Source: Phytophthora sp. 'mugwort' (taxonomy: Eukaryota > Oomycota > Peronosporomycetes > Peronosporales > Peronosporaceae). From it: a stretch of 64,000 bases of DNA. Made by a program: the position numbers and the translations under genes. This document shows positions 52,001 through 59,720 of this stretch, piece by piece; the stretch's first letter is position 1, and every line of letters starts with the position of its first letter. The notes beneath the pieces are model-generated. The model did no database searches and was not told the origin of the DNA. It saw nothing but the letters and a program-made list of their open reading frames with translations. The stretch lies in the NCBI GenBank assembly GCA_033558025.1, contig JAUCEF010000018.1, positions 3,658,001 through 3,722,000 of the forward strand. Reading direction: 5' to 3'.

Positions 52001-53321
52001 CCGCGCTCGGATTGGACGTGACGGCGCGCAGTCGTTCCCGCAAGACAACCGCGACTTGATTCTCCATGGGGGCGAGAGAACGATCGAACTCGCTCAACGC
52101 ACGCTGCCACGCTGGTTCGGTGTACGCATTGTAGTACAGCGGACGCAGCCGTTGAAATGGTCGGAAGCACGACGCTGCCAGTTCGTCGCTCTCGTTCTTC
52201 CCTCCTCTCGAAGGTAGCAAAGCGTGCAGCTCCTCGTACGTTGTGCGCACGCGTAGAACTTGATCCAGACGGGCACTCAGTAATTGCACACGCTGCAATT
52301 GAGAGGAGACGGGGCCTTCCCACGCATGCTCACTGTGTGCCGGCCAAAGAGTCCCAGTCAAAGACTCGATCGTGTTGCGCCATTTCTCGCTTAGAGCCAC
52401 GCCCTGTTGCAACAAGTGCTGAACAGCGTGGAATGGCGCTTGCCACACGTTCCTCTTGGTCTCATCCTCTCCTGCACTGAGTGTTGTAGCCTTCGCCAGC
52501 ACAAATGCGTTAATGGCATTGGTGACAAGTCCGAGCAGGTGATCCATCCGACGCTGCGGATACAACTGATCGCGAGCCAGGTCGAGACGCCATAGATCGT
52601 CTGCGACGTTCGATGCGTCGTCCAGTAGATCTGCCATGTCATCAAAGCTCAAATCACCAAGAGGGGCAGTGAATCGCTGATGCACCGTGTCGAAGACGGC
52701 ACTGAATTTCTTCGCTCGTCTCGCCTGTCTCGAGTCGTCCTGCATCGCCTCCCAGTACGCAAACTCGTCACTCATAGTAGCGATACTCATTAGCCCTGCG
52801 TCAATTCCGTCACTAGATACAGATTGAGGCTTCTTGGCGCCCCCTCCTCCCTGCACCAAGACCGTGCCAGCCAAACCAGCATCGAGCTCCAGCAGGACGT
52901 CTTTGAGCTTCTGCGACAACAGACTGGCCCGCGCGTCGTCACGCAGCAATAGCGGCGCATACACCTGATGAACCGTCTGGTACAGACTCTGCAGTGGCGT
53001 CTGTAACGCCGACGTGAGCTGCACGGTTGTGCTCATGTTCTCAGGCGTGAGCGCCTCTACTGTCTGCAGCTTCAGGAACGCCGCCGTCTCGTCGTTGTTG
53101 CCACCGCTCTCCTCATCCTGCAGCGTGTTAGTCAGGCAGATCTCAGCGCTGCCGCTAGCCAGATGCGCGTGCAGCACGTTGCACTGCAACTCGTCGAGGA
53201 ACTGCGTCAGTGCCTGCTGTGTGGCCTTGTCCTCACTGAGACGAGTGGTGCGCGGCGCCCAGAGACCGCGAAGGAGCCCCACCAGATAGCTGCGCCTGGC
53301 GTCGCCGACGTCCGGATCCAT
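40071..53321 (-). CDS. DYNC2H1: Cytoplasmic dynein-2 heavy chain (retrograde IFT motor)
   Basis: This motor carries IFT trains from flagellar tip to base. The product has 4,416 residues from the ATG at 53321; the frame is open to 53387. The tail aligns by eye with animal DYNC2H1 along its length (SSLGSDGI-type variation apart), for example PTSDEF-like ATMSDEFAYWEAM, YYNAYTEPAW and IQRKWVFLEPIFSKGALP. AAA1 has GPAGTGKTESVKALGGQFG near residue 1767. GPSGSGKSS of AAA2 is near 2077, GPEGCGKN of AAA3 near 2396, and the degenerate GSSGVGRRS of AAA4 near 2758. The stalk helices and microtubule-binding tip, AAA5-6 (RFGKTLVILEVD, ALRPDRLQSA) and the C-terminal PQGWTKFYEFSFGD and NAIYGGRIDN blocks follow. 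It is complete, ends at ALFLGE, and has no intron over 13.25 kb. The divergent neighbour starts 232 bp away. Confidence 0.95.
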   Translation of the reverse strand: MDPDVGDARRSYLVGLLRGLWAPRTTRLSEDKATQQALTQFLDELQCNVLHAHLASGSAEICLTNTLQDEESGGNNDETAAFLKLQTVEALTPENMSTTVQLTSALQTPLQSLYQTVHQVYAPLLLRDDARASLLSQKLKDVLLELDAGLAGTVLVQGGGGAKKPQSVSSDGIDAGLMSIATMSDEFAYWEAMQDDSRQARRAKKFSAVFDTVHQRFTAPLGDLSFDDMADLLDDASNVADDLWRLDLARDQLYPQRRMDHLLGLVTNAINAFVLAKATTLSAGEDETKRNVWQAPFHAVQHLLQQGVALSEKWRNTIESLTGTLWPAHSEHAWEGPVSSQLQRVQLLSARLDQVLRVRTTYEELHALLPSRGGKNESDELAASCFRPFQRLRPLYYNAYTEPAWQRALSEFDRSLAPMENQVAVVLRERLRAVTSNPSAAARLLQRYQHLLQRPTLAQALAGERDALLAQLLAHVDQLDSDFETRRQHLGPSSAGARDNKSGMHVGKTLSSDVNVIVWAHALGRRVADMQCLARGVLADLPALPRLSQQCDKLAAKASGLVLDRVRDWQEAIVRALDEDDDHNGRQSLRLRGRLMQIDKQSGDLVVNFSEFLVTLLRDVRQLTELSSHQTTTQAGEAWVPVRVRQVAEEAEKYYRFGVTLQKVANFYNSIEAQIIDEQKPMLLDSLLAFEDAVQRPGMAQSQNQKTKSKDVTWANLEECDEYVSQLQTAADRLAAENRRFKRAHEKLGDELVALLDVDLLRYPQKWKERWDEIKRSAQLTTRKQDSGRTAKWFLYWDHQVYKVLESGYQLGLEMLNENLPEIKEIRTELLFPPASASPASAGSILVLKPPVEELRTTYYKAMKKFVARPTKFGGFANPRVFAAMCDANARNLVRVYESCERLFTRLEALLFEYEHWGFLARIGGGGHVDLDAIMDATLQEPADWEINFKTIRTKRKESDKIPDTVKVDCIILSFVPFKRSLDEHMQRLTDALLLSLRKSTLHHIRIVEDFVDASMESLNKRPHSIDEIGAAQVEWKEIDARKGDVQAQFQKADKKKNLLLAVLGGGSSAGMSGASLDTTEVETRLSQLPTRWENFEIALEAFNDMIEEQRGSLKGEIEAHVVECNVDIDKLREQWRVKRPVDVPSWEDDALVKVYSAVADWRQKMDDLKTRSVTLTSNCAAFSLPAPMFDGLAALDDDMIKVQRNWDTYRQFRDEVQALANQDWFAFCINMFALPDTAQKWADAVKEQAAQGSERTPVVDKISDFNTHVKRAMPALKLCRGEPFKDDHWTQLFRKLGFPRGVEKNNLVVQHFIDVFPVLEMPATLQFIKVLHARAQGEVTIRDALQELRAWTETAELALLTHEHDGRCVAIIKDWKDLTLAVGDNQSLLASLKESQFFKPFEVEASQYEIKMSTLDQVLTQLNIIQRKWVFLEPIFSKGALPSEQSRFRRVDEEFTDIMGAVERDPKLFSLADELMFPQLVERLATMVDQLERCQKALADFLEDKRSRMPRFYFIGDEDLLEILGQAKNPAVIQSHLKKLYQGVYRVEFSAKQDEIVAMLSAAGERVQLDTPVAVSNSVEEWLETFTEEMRRTIRALTAQCVDARAPDYHAFPSQVLCLTEQIRFCAQAEAAIQNGGVQELKRSLQDTLRELTSLDLSTELLMSLKVKALVLDLVHHIDVCDQLVAANCRSVTDWIWQKQLRFYLDTRKPGKEPASCLIRMNDAEFAYTYEYQGNAPKLVHTPLTDKCYLTLTQGMHMGFGGNPYGPAGTGKTESVKALGGQFGRQVLVFNCDEGIDFQSMGRIFIGLVKCGAWGCFDEFNRLKEDQLSAISQQIQVIQDAIKEKTGTINLLNRSVDVDFNAGIFVTLNPAGKGYGGRSKLPDNLKALFRPVAMGRPDNNLIAEVILYSEGFSEAKDIASKVVSLYSLSGQLLSRQQHYDWGLRALKAVLNTAGKLLQAEKKDRAISAGGSEEAKAGDSKPVRMTTAEETEVLIKAVRINTLSKLTFVDSTRFLALIGDVFPGVESADLAGGALEVAIRDVMTSRPFFLQVDDLQIRKMLQLKESLDQRMGCVVVGPSGSGKSSVWQVLQQALIRCGQLVKTHVMNPKSMPRERLLGHMDLDTREWEDGVLTAAARQVVKEPETVRSWIICDGDVDPEWIESLNSVLDDNHLLTLPNGERINFGPNVNFVFETHDLRFASPATISRMGMIFLSDEDMAVERLVSKWLLTLPPASESSTSSTRDALKQWIDELFTRALEELHKYDAIVATTTVGTILNGLSHVATATTRSEFVCAMIRGLGANLAMTARASFAKSLFMMANERPPDVKAPLDCYCQGSTFYTYETKRDTYGAMDGKMDRKDLVSNGTDAVVPTVSVQRGLKLIEPWVDKMEPFILVGPEGCGKNMLIRQAFKNLKSVTVSVLHCNAQTTADHVIHKIAQCCSLFSTPTGRVYRPRDAERLVLYLKDINLPKPDQYETCMLIAFLQQLITFNGFYDRHLEFLGVEKIQLVASMNAATTVGRHPLSTRFTAIVKVAYMDYPSTEELAVVYSTFLEGVFDASSTLNVPATWRDAANRDRLAKSLVDVYDSVKTKFSVDEQRHYLFTPRDLTKWVFALIRYDLEHEDVLDALAHEACRLFRDRLVDSEAKAKFDGILNSVWKQQWRHVAKLQDVYFTSLHCRSASGNAIGTEAGSSAVSATTRVAPLQRIASDEFAQVVAQGMVLYEREEKDLHMLLFDEILEHLTIIERVLSEPGGSMLLVGSSGVGRRSATTLLSSMLNYALFSPSVTRNYDANSFRTDLKSLLVKAGVQGQHYVLYLEDHHLTQDAILELTNSLLSSGEVPGLYTHEEIEPQIAPLKELMLESIGATGQEQIRTVYDFFVSRVRQFVHVVLAMESRNPQFVLRCESNPALYTRCAIVWMGEWSTSSMARLPELLLNGSELVDSLLKMTPLVTTLYASCHEFGATPREFICFLGTWRTLFEAKCKQIVQEIRHLKSGLSKLEEASVTVDDLSRHAVLKKKDLSAAQVSADEAMKEITNALDRAATNRREVEDLKKQLAKAETATNARKREIEHELSEITPILQTAMEAVGNIKSDNLNEIRSLKMPPEPIHDVLSAVLMLLGIQDTSWNSMKKFLGNRGVKEDILNYDAHRITPEIAKAVTKLVKSKTSSFDHETIYRVSVAAAPLATWVKANLKYSMVLNKIEPLETDLAEAKRSLEASQQRLSQCESELKKIDTTVEQMKVQFGDKTKEAEILRVNLEQAQSTLNKAQGLLTKLGGEKHRWSEQVKELESRLTELPVRMLLASAFTTFLGKCSEDARKRVVKGWERDLLENLTPSSSLHFDYRKLLSTESELLTWKGMGLPSDNLSMENALIVSNSSGERCPFIIDPASASTSWLQAELAKDTTRPLSIVQSQDARFVNLVEQAVRFGKTLVILEVDTIEPYLYPLVRKDLIHQGPRFVVALGDKVIDYNENFRLYLVTRNPSPPLAPDALAIVNVVNFTVTKSGLEGQLLGVTIQHEQPELEQEKSELLRQEEECKVQLAALEKQLVEALATSEGDILENTMLVDSLTKTKATSAEIEHALERSAKKSEELDEKRDMYSPFAREGARMFFLVKQLSAVNHMYRFSLGSFLGLFKATLATKMASASTKDRILRLIPILEHKVLMFVGRALFKEHRPMFGLHLVHGMHPECFDKKEYEFFRGQVVELDKSSGGHTSLPEWASPERKEAFTQLVETLPHLAQQCKFESHDMWIRWSKSMECEQNFHPKMDKSGSTGGLSAFQKLLVVQALRPDRLQSAIVQFICGVMQLKSLTPPSLDFKVIGTEEATNTTPVLLLTTAGADPSKELEEVATSVIGKGHYFEVAMGGGQQDKALNLLKSTAEHGEWLCLQNLHLVIAWLPVLEKQVNALNASHKFRLWLTTEPHDAFPLVLLEQSLKITFESPPGMKKNLQRTYAAWSPGFIAKGSPARAQLLFLLAFFHALLQERRTYIPQGWTKFYEFSFGDFRAGSNVMELACQTSGGGSGSIDWQTLHGLMENAIYGGRIDNPYDLRVLRCNLVEYFSQELLSGQKSLTRGVKLPQSTQHADFVDIIDRFPDVDAPAMFGLPDNIERSMQRALSGQVIAQLKALSSSEAAATTFDREKWRAQLGPLLETWGKLTTGLQLDGSALSLSSGKNLQVMAPADAFVALENEYALDLAQQVNSSLQALKKVIYGTGLLTPAIQTVAKALLKGVVPTEWAAQWEGSENVATWLRGLAMRKRALSEWQEAVGMGQLLTKGLDLSELLHPGTFLNALRQQSAREQKCSMDGMKLLSCWERERLSGTKVEWFELTRLLLQGASFEGGTLLEAVSDAHELVAVPSCYVAFVREDAQEMYEKENCIKTPLYYATDRERMLVEISMPIAGDRARWVLAGVALFLGE

Positions 53322-53553
53322 TCCGCCACTACGACAAGCCACAGATTTATTCTGGTTGGGCTCGATGAGGTGAATACGAAGGCCCAAGGCGAAGTGAGAC
53401 CGTCGAATCGAAGCGGCGCTATTAGCTTAGATACTTATGGCGTGCGCCACTTCAACTAGTACATTTAGTTTCAGAGATGTGTCGCTTCGGTATTAAGTAT
53501 AAGAGGTACATGCAACGACCTAATTTAGGTCTCACCAGAAAAGTCTCGGCGCC
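53322..53553. promoter_or_regulatory. Short divergent promoter of dynein-2 and unknown gene
   Basis: Only 232 bp separate the two start codons, so regulation may be shared. TCTCACTTCGCC on the minus strand (about 53389-53400) resembles an oomycete initiator for the dynein gene. Confidence 0.5.
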
Positions 53554-55210
53554 ATGCCAGCCAGAGCCTGGCACTCAGCAGAGGAAGAAGATGACAACAA
53601 GGAAGATTTGGCGGGCGCGTTGGAGTGCTACACGCGAGAGCTGGGTGTATTATGTGATGGCCTGGAGGTGCAGCAATTTGAGGCCGAAGGTGAGGATCTG
53701 GACGAGAAATATAACGTTGGGGCGGACACACTCGCCTCACTAGAAGAAATGACGGCTGAATGCGCCGCTTTACTCGGTTGCCTCGAGACAGGAGATAAAA
53801 CGTGAGGATCGGGGAGTTTTGTATGGCAATTTCCAGCTCAGCGAACTTTCTAACTAGTTTTTGTGGTTGGTCAGCTCGGACGACGACGAAGAGCTAAACA
53901 GTGTCATCGAAGATTTAAATATTAACAAGAATCAGCAAAAGCTTCAGGTAGTCTATTAAGTGTTTGCTGCATTGATATGATACTTATATTTCCTGATGCT
54001 GTGTATGTAACTATAGGAAGAAGAATCGAACGAGACAGCGCGTCGTGAAGAACTAGCACACGAGTTGAACAGCTTTGCAGACGAACTCAACGACGTTTTG
54101 TCGCGTCTAGGAGAGCCTAGTCCAGCAGAAACTGTTTGCGCTACCGCAGTATCAGCTGCATCTGAACTTGCAGATGCAACAAGCCAATCGAGCGAGAAAA
54201 TGCGGTCAATTGGTAGTGAAGAGAATCCAAATTGCGACTCAGCTCCAGTAACTGTCTTAGTTCGCGACATTAAGAACGTTGTTGCTACGACCGCAGACAC
54301 AAATTCATTTCACGTTTTTAGCGAGCGAACACAGAAAGCCATGACATCGCACGTTAAGAGACTAGCAATGCGAAGCCAAACGCATCATGTGGCTAGAAGT
54401 CGACACCAAGTCTCGACAAAAGCAGATACCAACGAGCAAAATACTGGCGTTAAAGGCAACTGGTTAAGCTTCCACAGTACGAGCGTTCAGCAGCATATCA
54501 TGCGCCAAAAGTTCGCGCGTCGAAGAGTGAAACAGGTCCAGGAAGCCCAACTCCTCGTTGAAGCTGCACGCTTAAAAAGATCAAAAATAATCTCATATCG
54601 ACACTCGAAAGCAAGCGAGGACCAATTCAGTAAGCAAACCACGCAACACGCTACTTACCTGGACCAATTCAGGTCGAATTTGGCTTGTTCCTCGACTGTA
54701 TGTGGAAATGTGCCCCAGTATCTCTGTGCGGTCTATCTGTACGGCCTTCGCCGCCTTGGAACGACGTTTGTTACGTTTATTTCATTCGTACAGTTGGAGC
54801 AACGCGTCCGAACGAGGTTTGCTATCAGAGAAGTTGTCGGGATCTATCGTGAAGTAACAGAAGCAGTCGTACCTGAATCTGCTTTCGGGAACGGCACTAA
54901 TCGACTACGCCGCGTCAAACGCCTACAGCGACTTTCGACCCTTGAACACGTTCATGACGGGGACACGCTCTGCATAACCCAGAACGCCTACGATGATATG
55001 ACGATTCTGTGCGATTGGATCAAACTGCGTCAGCGTGTCGTGCATGGCTTTCAGTATGAAGTCCACCAACCGACGGATGTTACGGTAACTCTGCCAAACG
55101 AAGGGTTAGCTCCACTACAGCCGAAGATTTGTAGTAGCGCGGTCAATAAACCACAACTATGGGACTCAAATGGTCGCAGCATTGGCGTTAAAGCACAACA
55201 TCCGATTTAA
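53554..55210 (+). CDS. Uncharacterised coiled-coil protein, divergent from dynein-2 gene
   Basis: Exons 53554-53801, 53875-53947 and 54017-55210 join in phase across introns of 73 and 69 nt (GTGAGG/GGTCAG and GTAGTC/TATAG) to give 504 residues. The first ~170 residues are very acidic and helical (NKEDLAGALECYTREL, SDDDEELNSVIEDL, EEESNETARREELAHEL). A basic part follows (HIMRQKFARRRVKQVQEAQ), then an unassigned stretch. No known domain was recognised. After the stop a coding-like stretch continues in another frame (about 55198-55368: GVSAEQKIQLIENLER, then a TAA, then MATLEITEVENSSKELLDLL). The 3' part may therefore be frameshifted or mis-spliced in my model. A flagellar role is only suggested by the shared promoter. 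Confidence 0.6.
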
Positions 55211-55360
55211 CTGGAGTGAGTGCTGAACAAAAAATTCAATTGATCGAAAACTTAGAACGCTAAATGGCTACGCTGGAAATCACAGAGGTCGAAAACAGTT
55301 CTAAAGAACTGCTAGATTTGCTATCATATTGGCAGCAAATACGACAACAAGAATCGACTT

Positions 55361-55945
55361 CTAAGTAGGCGTTGAAGTGGCAGCAGAAGCTTCTGGCGGC
55401 AACATCGAGACGGTATCGGCAGCAGCTGTAGGAACTGCGGCACCCAGCAAACCCACGACGAAGCGAGCCAACGCGTCAGTTTTACCGCTTCTAGCAGCCG
55501 AAATGATCCCGGCCGTGTTGGAGAGCGCAGCCGGGTTGGCCGAGATGCTTGATAAGAGACCAGAAATGTCTTGAGTCGTCATCGTGCTGGCTGCACCTGC
55601 CTCTGGACTGTTCGATACCATTTCCTTGATCGTCTTGGCGAGTTGGACGCGGTCACTCTTGGAAATGAGAATGTTGCTGCCTTTGACGAGGATATTGTTG
55701 CCTGAAGCTTTGATCTTGTTGGTGATGACGCCGACGGGAACGAAGAGCGACGGAGTGCTGTGTCCGCGCATATTGGGGGTCGTCGTGGTCATGCCTTGGT
55801 CGGTAGTTGTGGCTTCGTCCGAGGTCATAGCTAGGTTGGTCGTCATATCGGACTTCATCGTAGCACCCATGGCGTTCAACGGAGTAGCAGCCGTCACGAC
55901 GGACACCACGTAGGCAAGTGCAATAGTAGCAATTGACAGCTTCAT
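55361..55945 (-). CDS. Secreted Thr/Ala/Ser-rich protein, copy 2 (inverted)
   Basis: The product has 194 residues. It shares every residue with copy 1 (31040-31663) from the signal peptide through AARSGK, about 154 residues. The same-frame upstream flank is also shared, back to about 56090. The tail is different and shorter (TDALARFVVGLLGAA, then TSTPT). It keeps the FVVGLLG block, so both tails come from one ancestral gene. Its 3' end overlaps the coding-like stretch that trails the unknown gene on the plus strand. Secretion is predicted; function is unknown. Confidence 0.8.
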   Translation of the reverse strand: MKLSIATIALAYVVSVVTAATPLNAMGATMKSDMTTNLAMTSDEATTTDQGMTTTTPNMRGHSTPSLFVPVGVITNKIKASGNNILVKGSNILISKSDRVQLAKTIKEMVSNSPEAGAASTMTTQDISGLLSSISANPAALSNTAGIISAARSGKTDALARFVVGLLGAAVPTAAADTVSMLPPEASAATSTPT

Positions 55946-56497
55946 GTTGGAGCTTGAGGAGGAGGGAGATGACTTAGGTACTTGGAGTCCAAAGGAACAA
56001 TGACAGAGGACCAAGTTTCTGTGTCGAAGGCTTCGAGGCCTGTACGAATCATGGAAAAGACAGAGAAACCCGACGATGTTGGCATCGAGAGTTAGCAGAG
56101 ATTTCTACGCTTGAGTTTAGTCAGCTCTAGTTCAAGTGCGCCAGGCTTTTTCAATATACTCTCAATGTTAAACGTCTTTATGCACGCAGCTGATGAACGA
56201 CTCGACGAGAGTTTGTTAGACGTAAACAAAGACAACTTATTCCAGAAAATATATTAAACTCCCCGAGAAGAAATTCATCTTAAACCTTATCTATTCGCTC
56301 AAATGTTAGTTGCATCCTTCATTTGCAGCAGTAACCGTTAGCGAGCCCTGCAACGAGAAAACTTCCCAAGTGAAGCTGAAAAGTGAAAGTGTGTGCGTTA
56401 ACACTGAACGTGGAATTAAAAACTTAAAAATGAAATGAACGCTGGTTCACGGTTCACAGTCGCCCATGCAGGGTGCCATCACACCTTTGGAAGCACC

Positions 56498-56749
56498 TTA
56501 CCAGTGACCGCGGCGATCGCCACCCCAGCCACCACGGTGACCACCCCAGCCACCACGGTGACCACCCCATCCACCACGAAAGCCTCCCCCGCCGAACTCC
56601 GCGTCCTCCAGCTCAGCAGCTTCAGCTTCAGCGTCGATTTGAGGGGGCATAGCTCCAGTCGTCTCAACATCCTTCGCACCCGGTTCTCCAGCAGCAGTGA
56701 GTACAGCCAGATAGGCAAACACAGCGACGATAGCGAGGTTGAACGTCAT
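56498..56749 (-). CDS. Small secreted Gly/Trp/His-rich repeat peptide
   Basis: The product has 83 residues. MTFNLAIVAVFAYLAVLTAA is a signal peptide. An acidic propeptide-like segment (about 21-50, AEAEAAELEDAEFGG) is followed by GGWGGHRGGWGGHRGGWGGD, three tandem copies of a GG-W-GG-x-R unit encoded by 21-nt DNA repeats (about 56513-56575). The acidic pro-part plus the basic Gly/Trp/His-rich end resembles processed cell-wall or antimicrobial-type peptides, but I have no family match. The final TGG-TAA lies within a TG|GTAAGG that could act as a splice donor, so a further exon is possible. Confidence 0.65.
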   Translation of the reverse strand: MTFNLAIVAVFAYLAVLTAAGEPGAKDVETTGAMPPQIDAEAEAAELEDAEFGGGGFRGGWGGHRGGWGGHRGGWGGDRRGHW

Positions 56750-57880
56750 CTTGACGGAAATCTGCCGAGTTGGTACGAGGCTTTTGCTTGAGTGTCAGAC
56801 GTCCAATTGGTTTATGGTCGAGCCATGTAAGTGCCCGCAAATTCGTTGAAAACGATGAAGAAAACGAAGGCATTTCTGGGAAAGTTGGTGGTGAATGGCG
56901 CCGTTGAGAGTCAATTTTCATCATGGCGCAATCCATGAAATCATTTGTTCATTAAACCTCCTTCTCAAATGCTCTCCACCCGGATTAAAACTGCCTTCGT
57001 GATTTTTGCTGCTCTGCCGAAGTAAACCATTCGCTTTTTCATGAACTCAACACCGTTACCGCCAAGGCGCTCAATAAACAGCATAGTGGGCGCATTATTC
57101 CTGTATACCGGTAATGGCTAAGGGTACTATTTCGATGGTGAACCAAAACCAGAAGAAAGCTAGAGCAGGACCCCTTGGTTTATTAAAAGTGCATTCCGTC
57201 CACCTGCACAGTAGTAGTACTGAGCAAATGAAGACCATTTGAGAACTGCGTACTACATGTATTATTGTGGCTTTCATCTATTTTGGCAATTCGTGGACTC
57301 TGAGATAGGAAATAGCGGGTCCAAGTTCGCAATGATCTCAATTGACTTGAGAAAACATAAGAGCATTCTACGACGATTAGCAACGCAATATGATTGGTTG
57401 TGATTACCATGATGCTAACTTCACGCAGCCTAACTGCAACGACGACGTCAAACCAACTGCGACCCTCTTAACAAGCGCGAGCTATGTTACGGTTAGGATG
57501 CATCTACATCTACACTATCACCTATAGGCTTCTGACGCTTTCGACTCTGGTTGAGTAATTGCATCGTCGCGTCGGCCGCATGGGATGAGGTTATTGGGTT
57601 GCTGACGTAGTCTTTTTTTTCTTCAAATGCCACAGATAAATGGATACTTCGACTATCCGGAAGCTGCTCGTGATCCGCTTGTCGAACAAGTCTTAGAACT
57701 GTGGTCAGCTTAAGCTGACCTGATCTTCGCTTTCGTTTGCTCGGCCGTAGTCGAAGTGCGCTGTACCCGATATTAACAACTTAATAGCGTGCGGTTCATC
57801 GTTGATTGGTGGCATCGGCTTGCTTAGCTTTGCTTCAATCCCATTGATAATGTGCCGCATCATAATCGGCCACTTTGATA
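56750..57880. other. Intergenic region with no gene recognised
   Basis: About 1.1 kb of AT-rich sequence with only short frames. The right end merges into the Crypton 3' flank. Confidence 0.45.
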
Positions 57881-59720
57881 AGGTTGCCTTTTTTGTGGTG
57901 TATTTAAATCGTCAGACGGAATCCTCTTGTATGCCGATAGTTGAGTTCGGATTGCCAAACCACCAAAGCATCCATGCACCTAGCGGATCAATACTCGGAA
58001 AATTAAAATCTCTGGGCAACACATGAAACTTTCCGCCCCATGTACGATACGAGCGTGTCGGTGTAGCGGGAATTGCAGTGGCAGCACTTGCTGAGGTATC
58101 ACGGTGGAGGCCAATCTCGCAAAGCAATCCACTAATTCATCGCGCAAAATATATCTCGAGTGATATTTCCAACAGTAACACCTTTCTTTTCCAAAAATTT
58201 GCTCCATCTGTTCCTCCACCTTAGCGGGTAGTCGAGCGATCGACTACTGCTGCTTATCAAGCTTTATATACAATTCTATGTACGGAGGAATGCCTGTGGA
58301 CTGCATCCACATTGAGTCGCCCACTTCTAGTTGCTCTTGTAGCTTTGAAACACGACGGGATTTGTTAGTACATGTGTTGAGCGTAAAGCATGATCGATTG
58401 GTAGGTATGTCTGTAAAGAATTCAGCATGATAAACTAGACTTGCTAGGCATAACTGAAGAACACCAATCAGATTCGTTTTTGTTTTCGTCACTCAGACTG
58501 GGAAACATTATCTTCACACAAGAATTCACGAATTTGCTCGAAGTATTTCGAAAGTGAGGTGGCAACCTAGCAAAATTGCATTATTCTCAGGAAGACCAGC
58601 AACGACTCGGCCCCAAAACTGGTCGCCAGCCGCTTCGTAGCGGAAATAACGGTCCTGCACTCCACCAAGGCTCCAGCCACATCGAAGACAAATACTTACA
58701 ATAGATGGGCCTCTGGTGCTTCTTCCACACGCAAATGTTGCAACCCCTTTTCGTACTGAGTATGTACCGTAAGCTTTGGCAGAGCCTTCGCTCTTCAATA
58801 GCTCAGTCAAAGCCTTGCCAAACCGTAACTTTTGATTAGAACCTGGGAAAAGCGCCCCCGGTTCCAATCTAGGGTGACACGCAAGATAGATGGCCAAAGC
58901 AGTCGCCCAACACGTCGACGGGCTTAACGGGTTGGCGTACAAATGACGGGGATCGCGTGGCCCAGAGCCTTCTTGATTAGTTTTAGTCTTTACAAATATG
59001 ACTCTAGCACTATCATCTGGCCAAAAGGTGATGTATCTGCAGCGTATACACCGACATGGATCTGCACATCAGATTCCATTGAGAAGTCAAAAAGAGGTGT
59101 AAGAAGCCACCGTCGCTAATGTTGAGCGTCTCAGTACACAACGTGTTGTATAGAGAATATGTCAACGGCTGTTTTCCTGAAGTCTTAGGAGTTCTTGTCT
59201 GGTCATTTCAGCCTCAAGCCGCTTCATACCGGAAAAAGTTGATTAATGTAATCTCCATAATTTGGTGGAAGCGCGATACGTTTTACACGGTAAAGGTCCT
59301 TAATAGCACTCCGATAACCACTTAAAGTAGCAGTCTTGACATAGCTGCTATTGTAAACAAGGAACTTCTCGAACAAAAGTGTCGTGAACTCCGATAACAC
59401 CAGGTCATCATTTATCGTCAAGAAATCTGTCCGTGTTGTCGTCATTTTTAGCGAGATCTTCCACAATCCACTTTTTTTATCCCGTTAAGACTGCTCTTAT
59501 ACTTCGTCCGCGTGTGCTTGCATATGCAGGTGTCCTGTATCACCTCCACATCAATCGCGGAAGCGCTCGCAGACTGCGCATTGTCATTAATCATGGCGCT
59601 TTCTTTAGGTGGGGGAATGCGGAGGTTCTGGGTCATTTTGGCCAATAAGCCGCTATTATTATCGTCGGCGGCGACTGCGGACGATTTATCGGAAGATATC
59701 GATGGCACGCCTTCGAATAA
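57880..59720 (-). mobile_element. Decayed Crypton (tyrosine-recombinase DNA transposon)
   Basis: The bounds cover the coding remnants only. Cryptons lack terminal inverted repeats, so the ends are not visible. Stops and frame changes in every part show that this copy is dead. Confidence 0.7.
57912..59708 (-). pseudogene. Crypton tyrosine recombinase, broken
   Basis: The N-terminal core-binding part is in two frames: TRTKYKSSLNGIKKV (about 59475-59520) and VLSEFTTLLFEKFL ... TATLSGYRSAIKDLYRVKR (59224-59466). The catalytic part (58526-58942) has HPRLEPGALFPGSNQKLRFG, AYGTYSVRKGVATFACG and LRCGWSLGGVQDRYFRYEAAGDQF. The HxxR box reads YSVR, so the His is apparently lost (inferred from memory of related copies). 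The C-terminal part (57912-58492) has LQLCLASLVYHAEF, GIPPYIELYIKL and WGGKFHVLPRDFNFP. The order and spacing fit one protein of about 600 residues. Confidence 0.78.
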
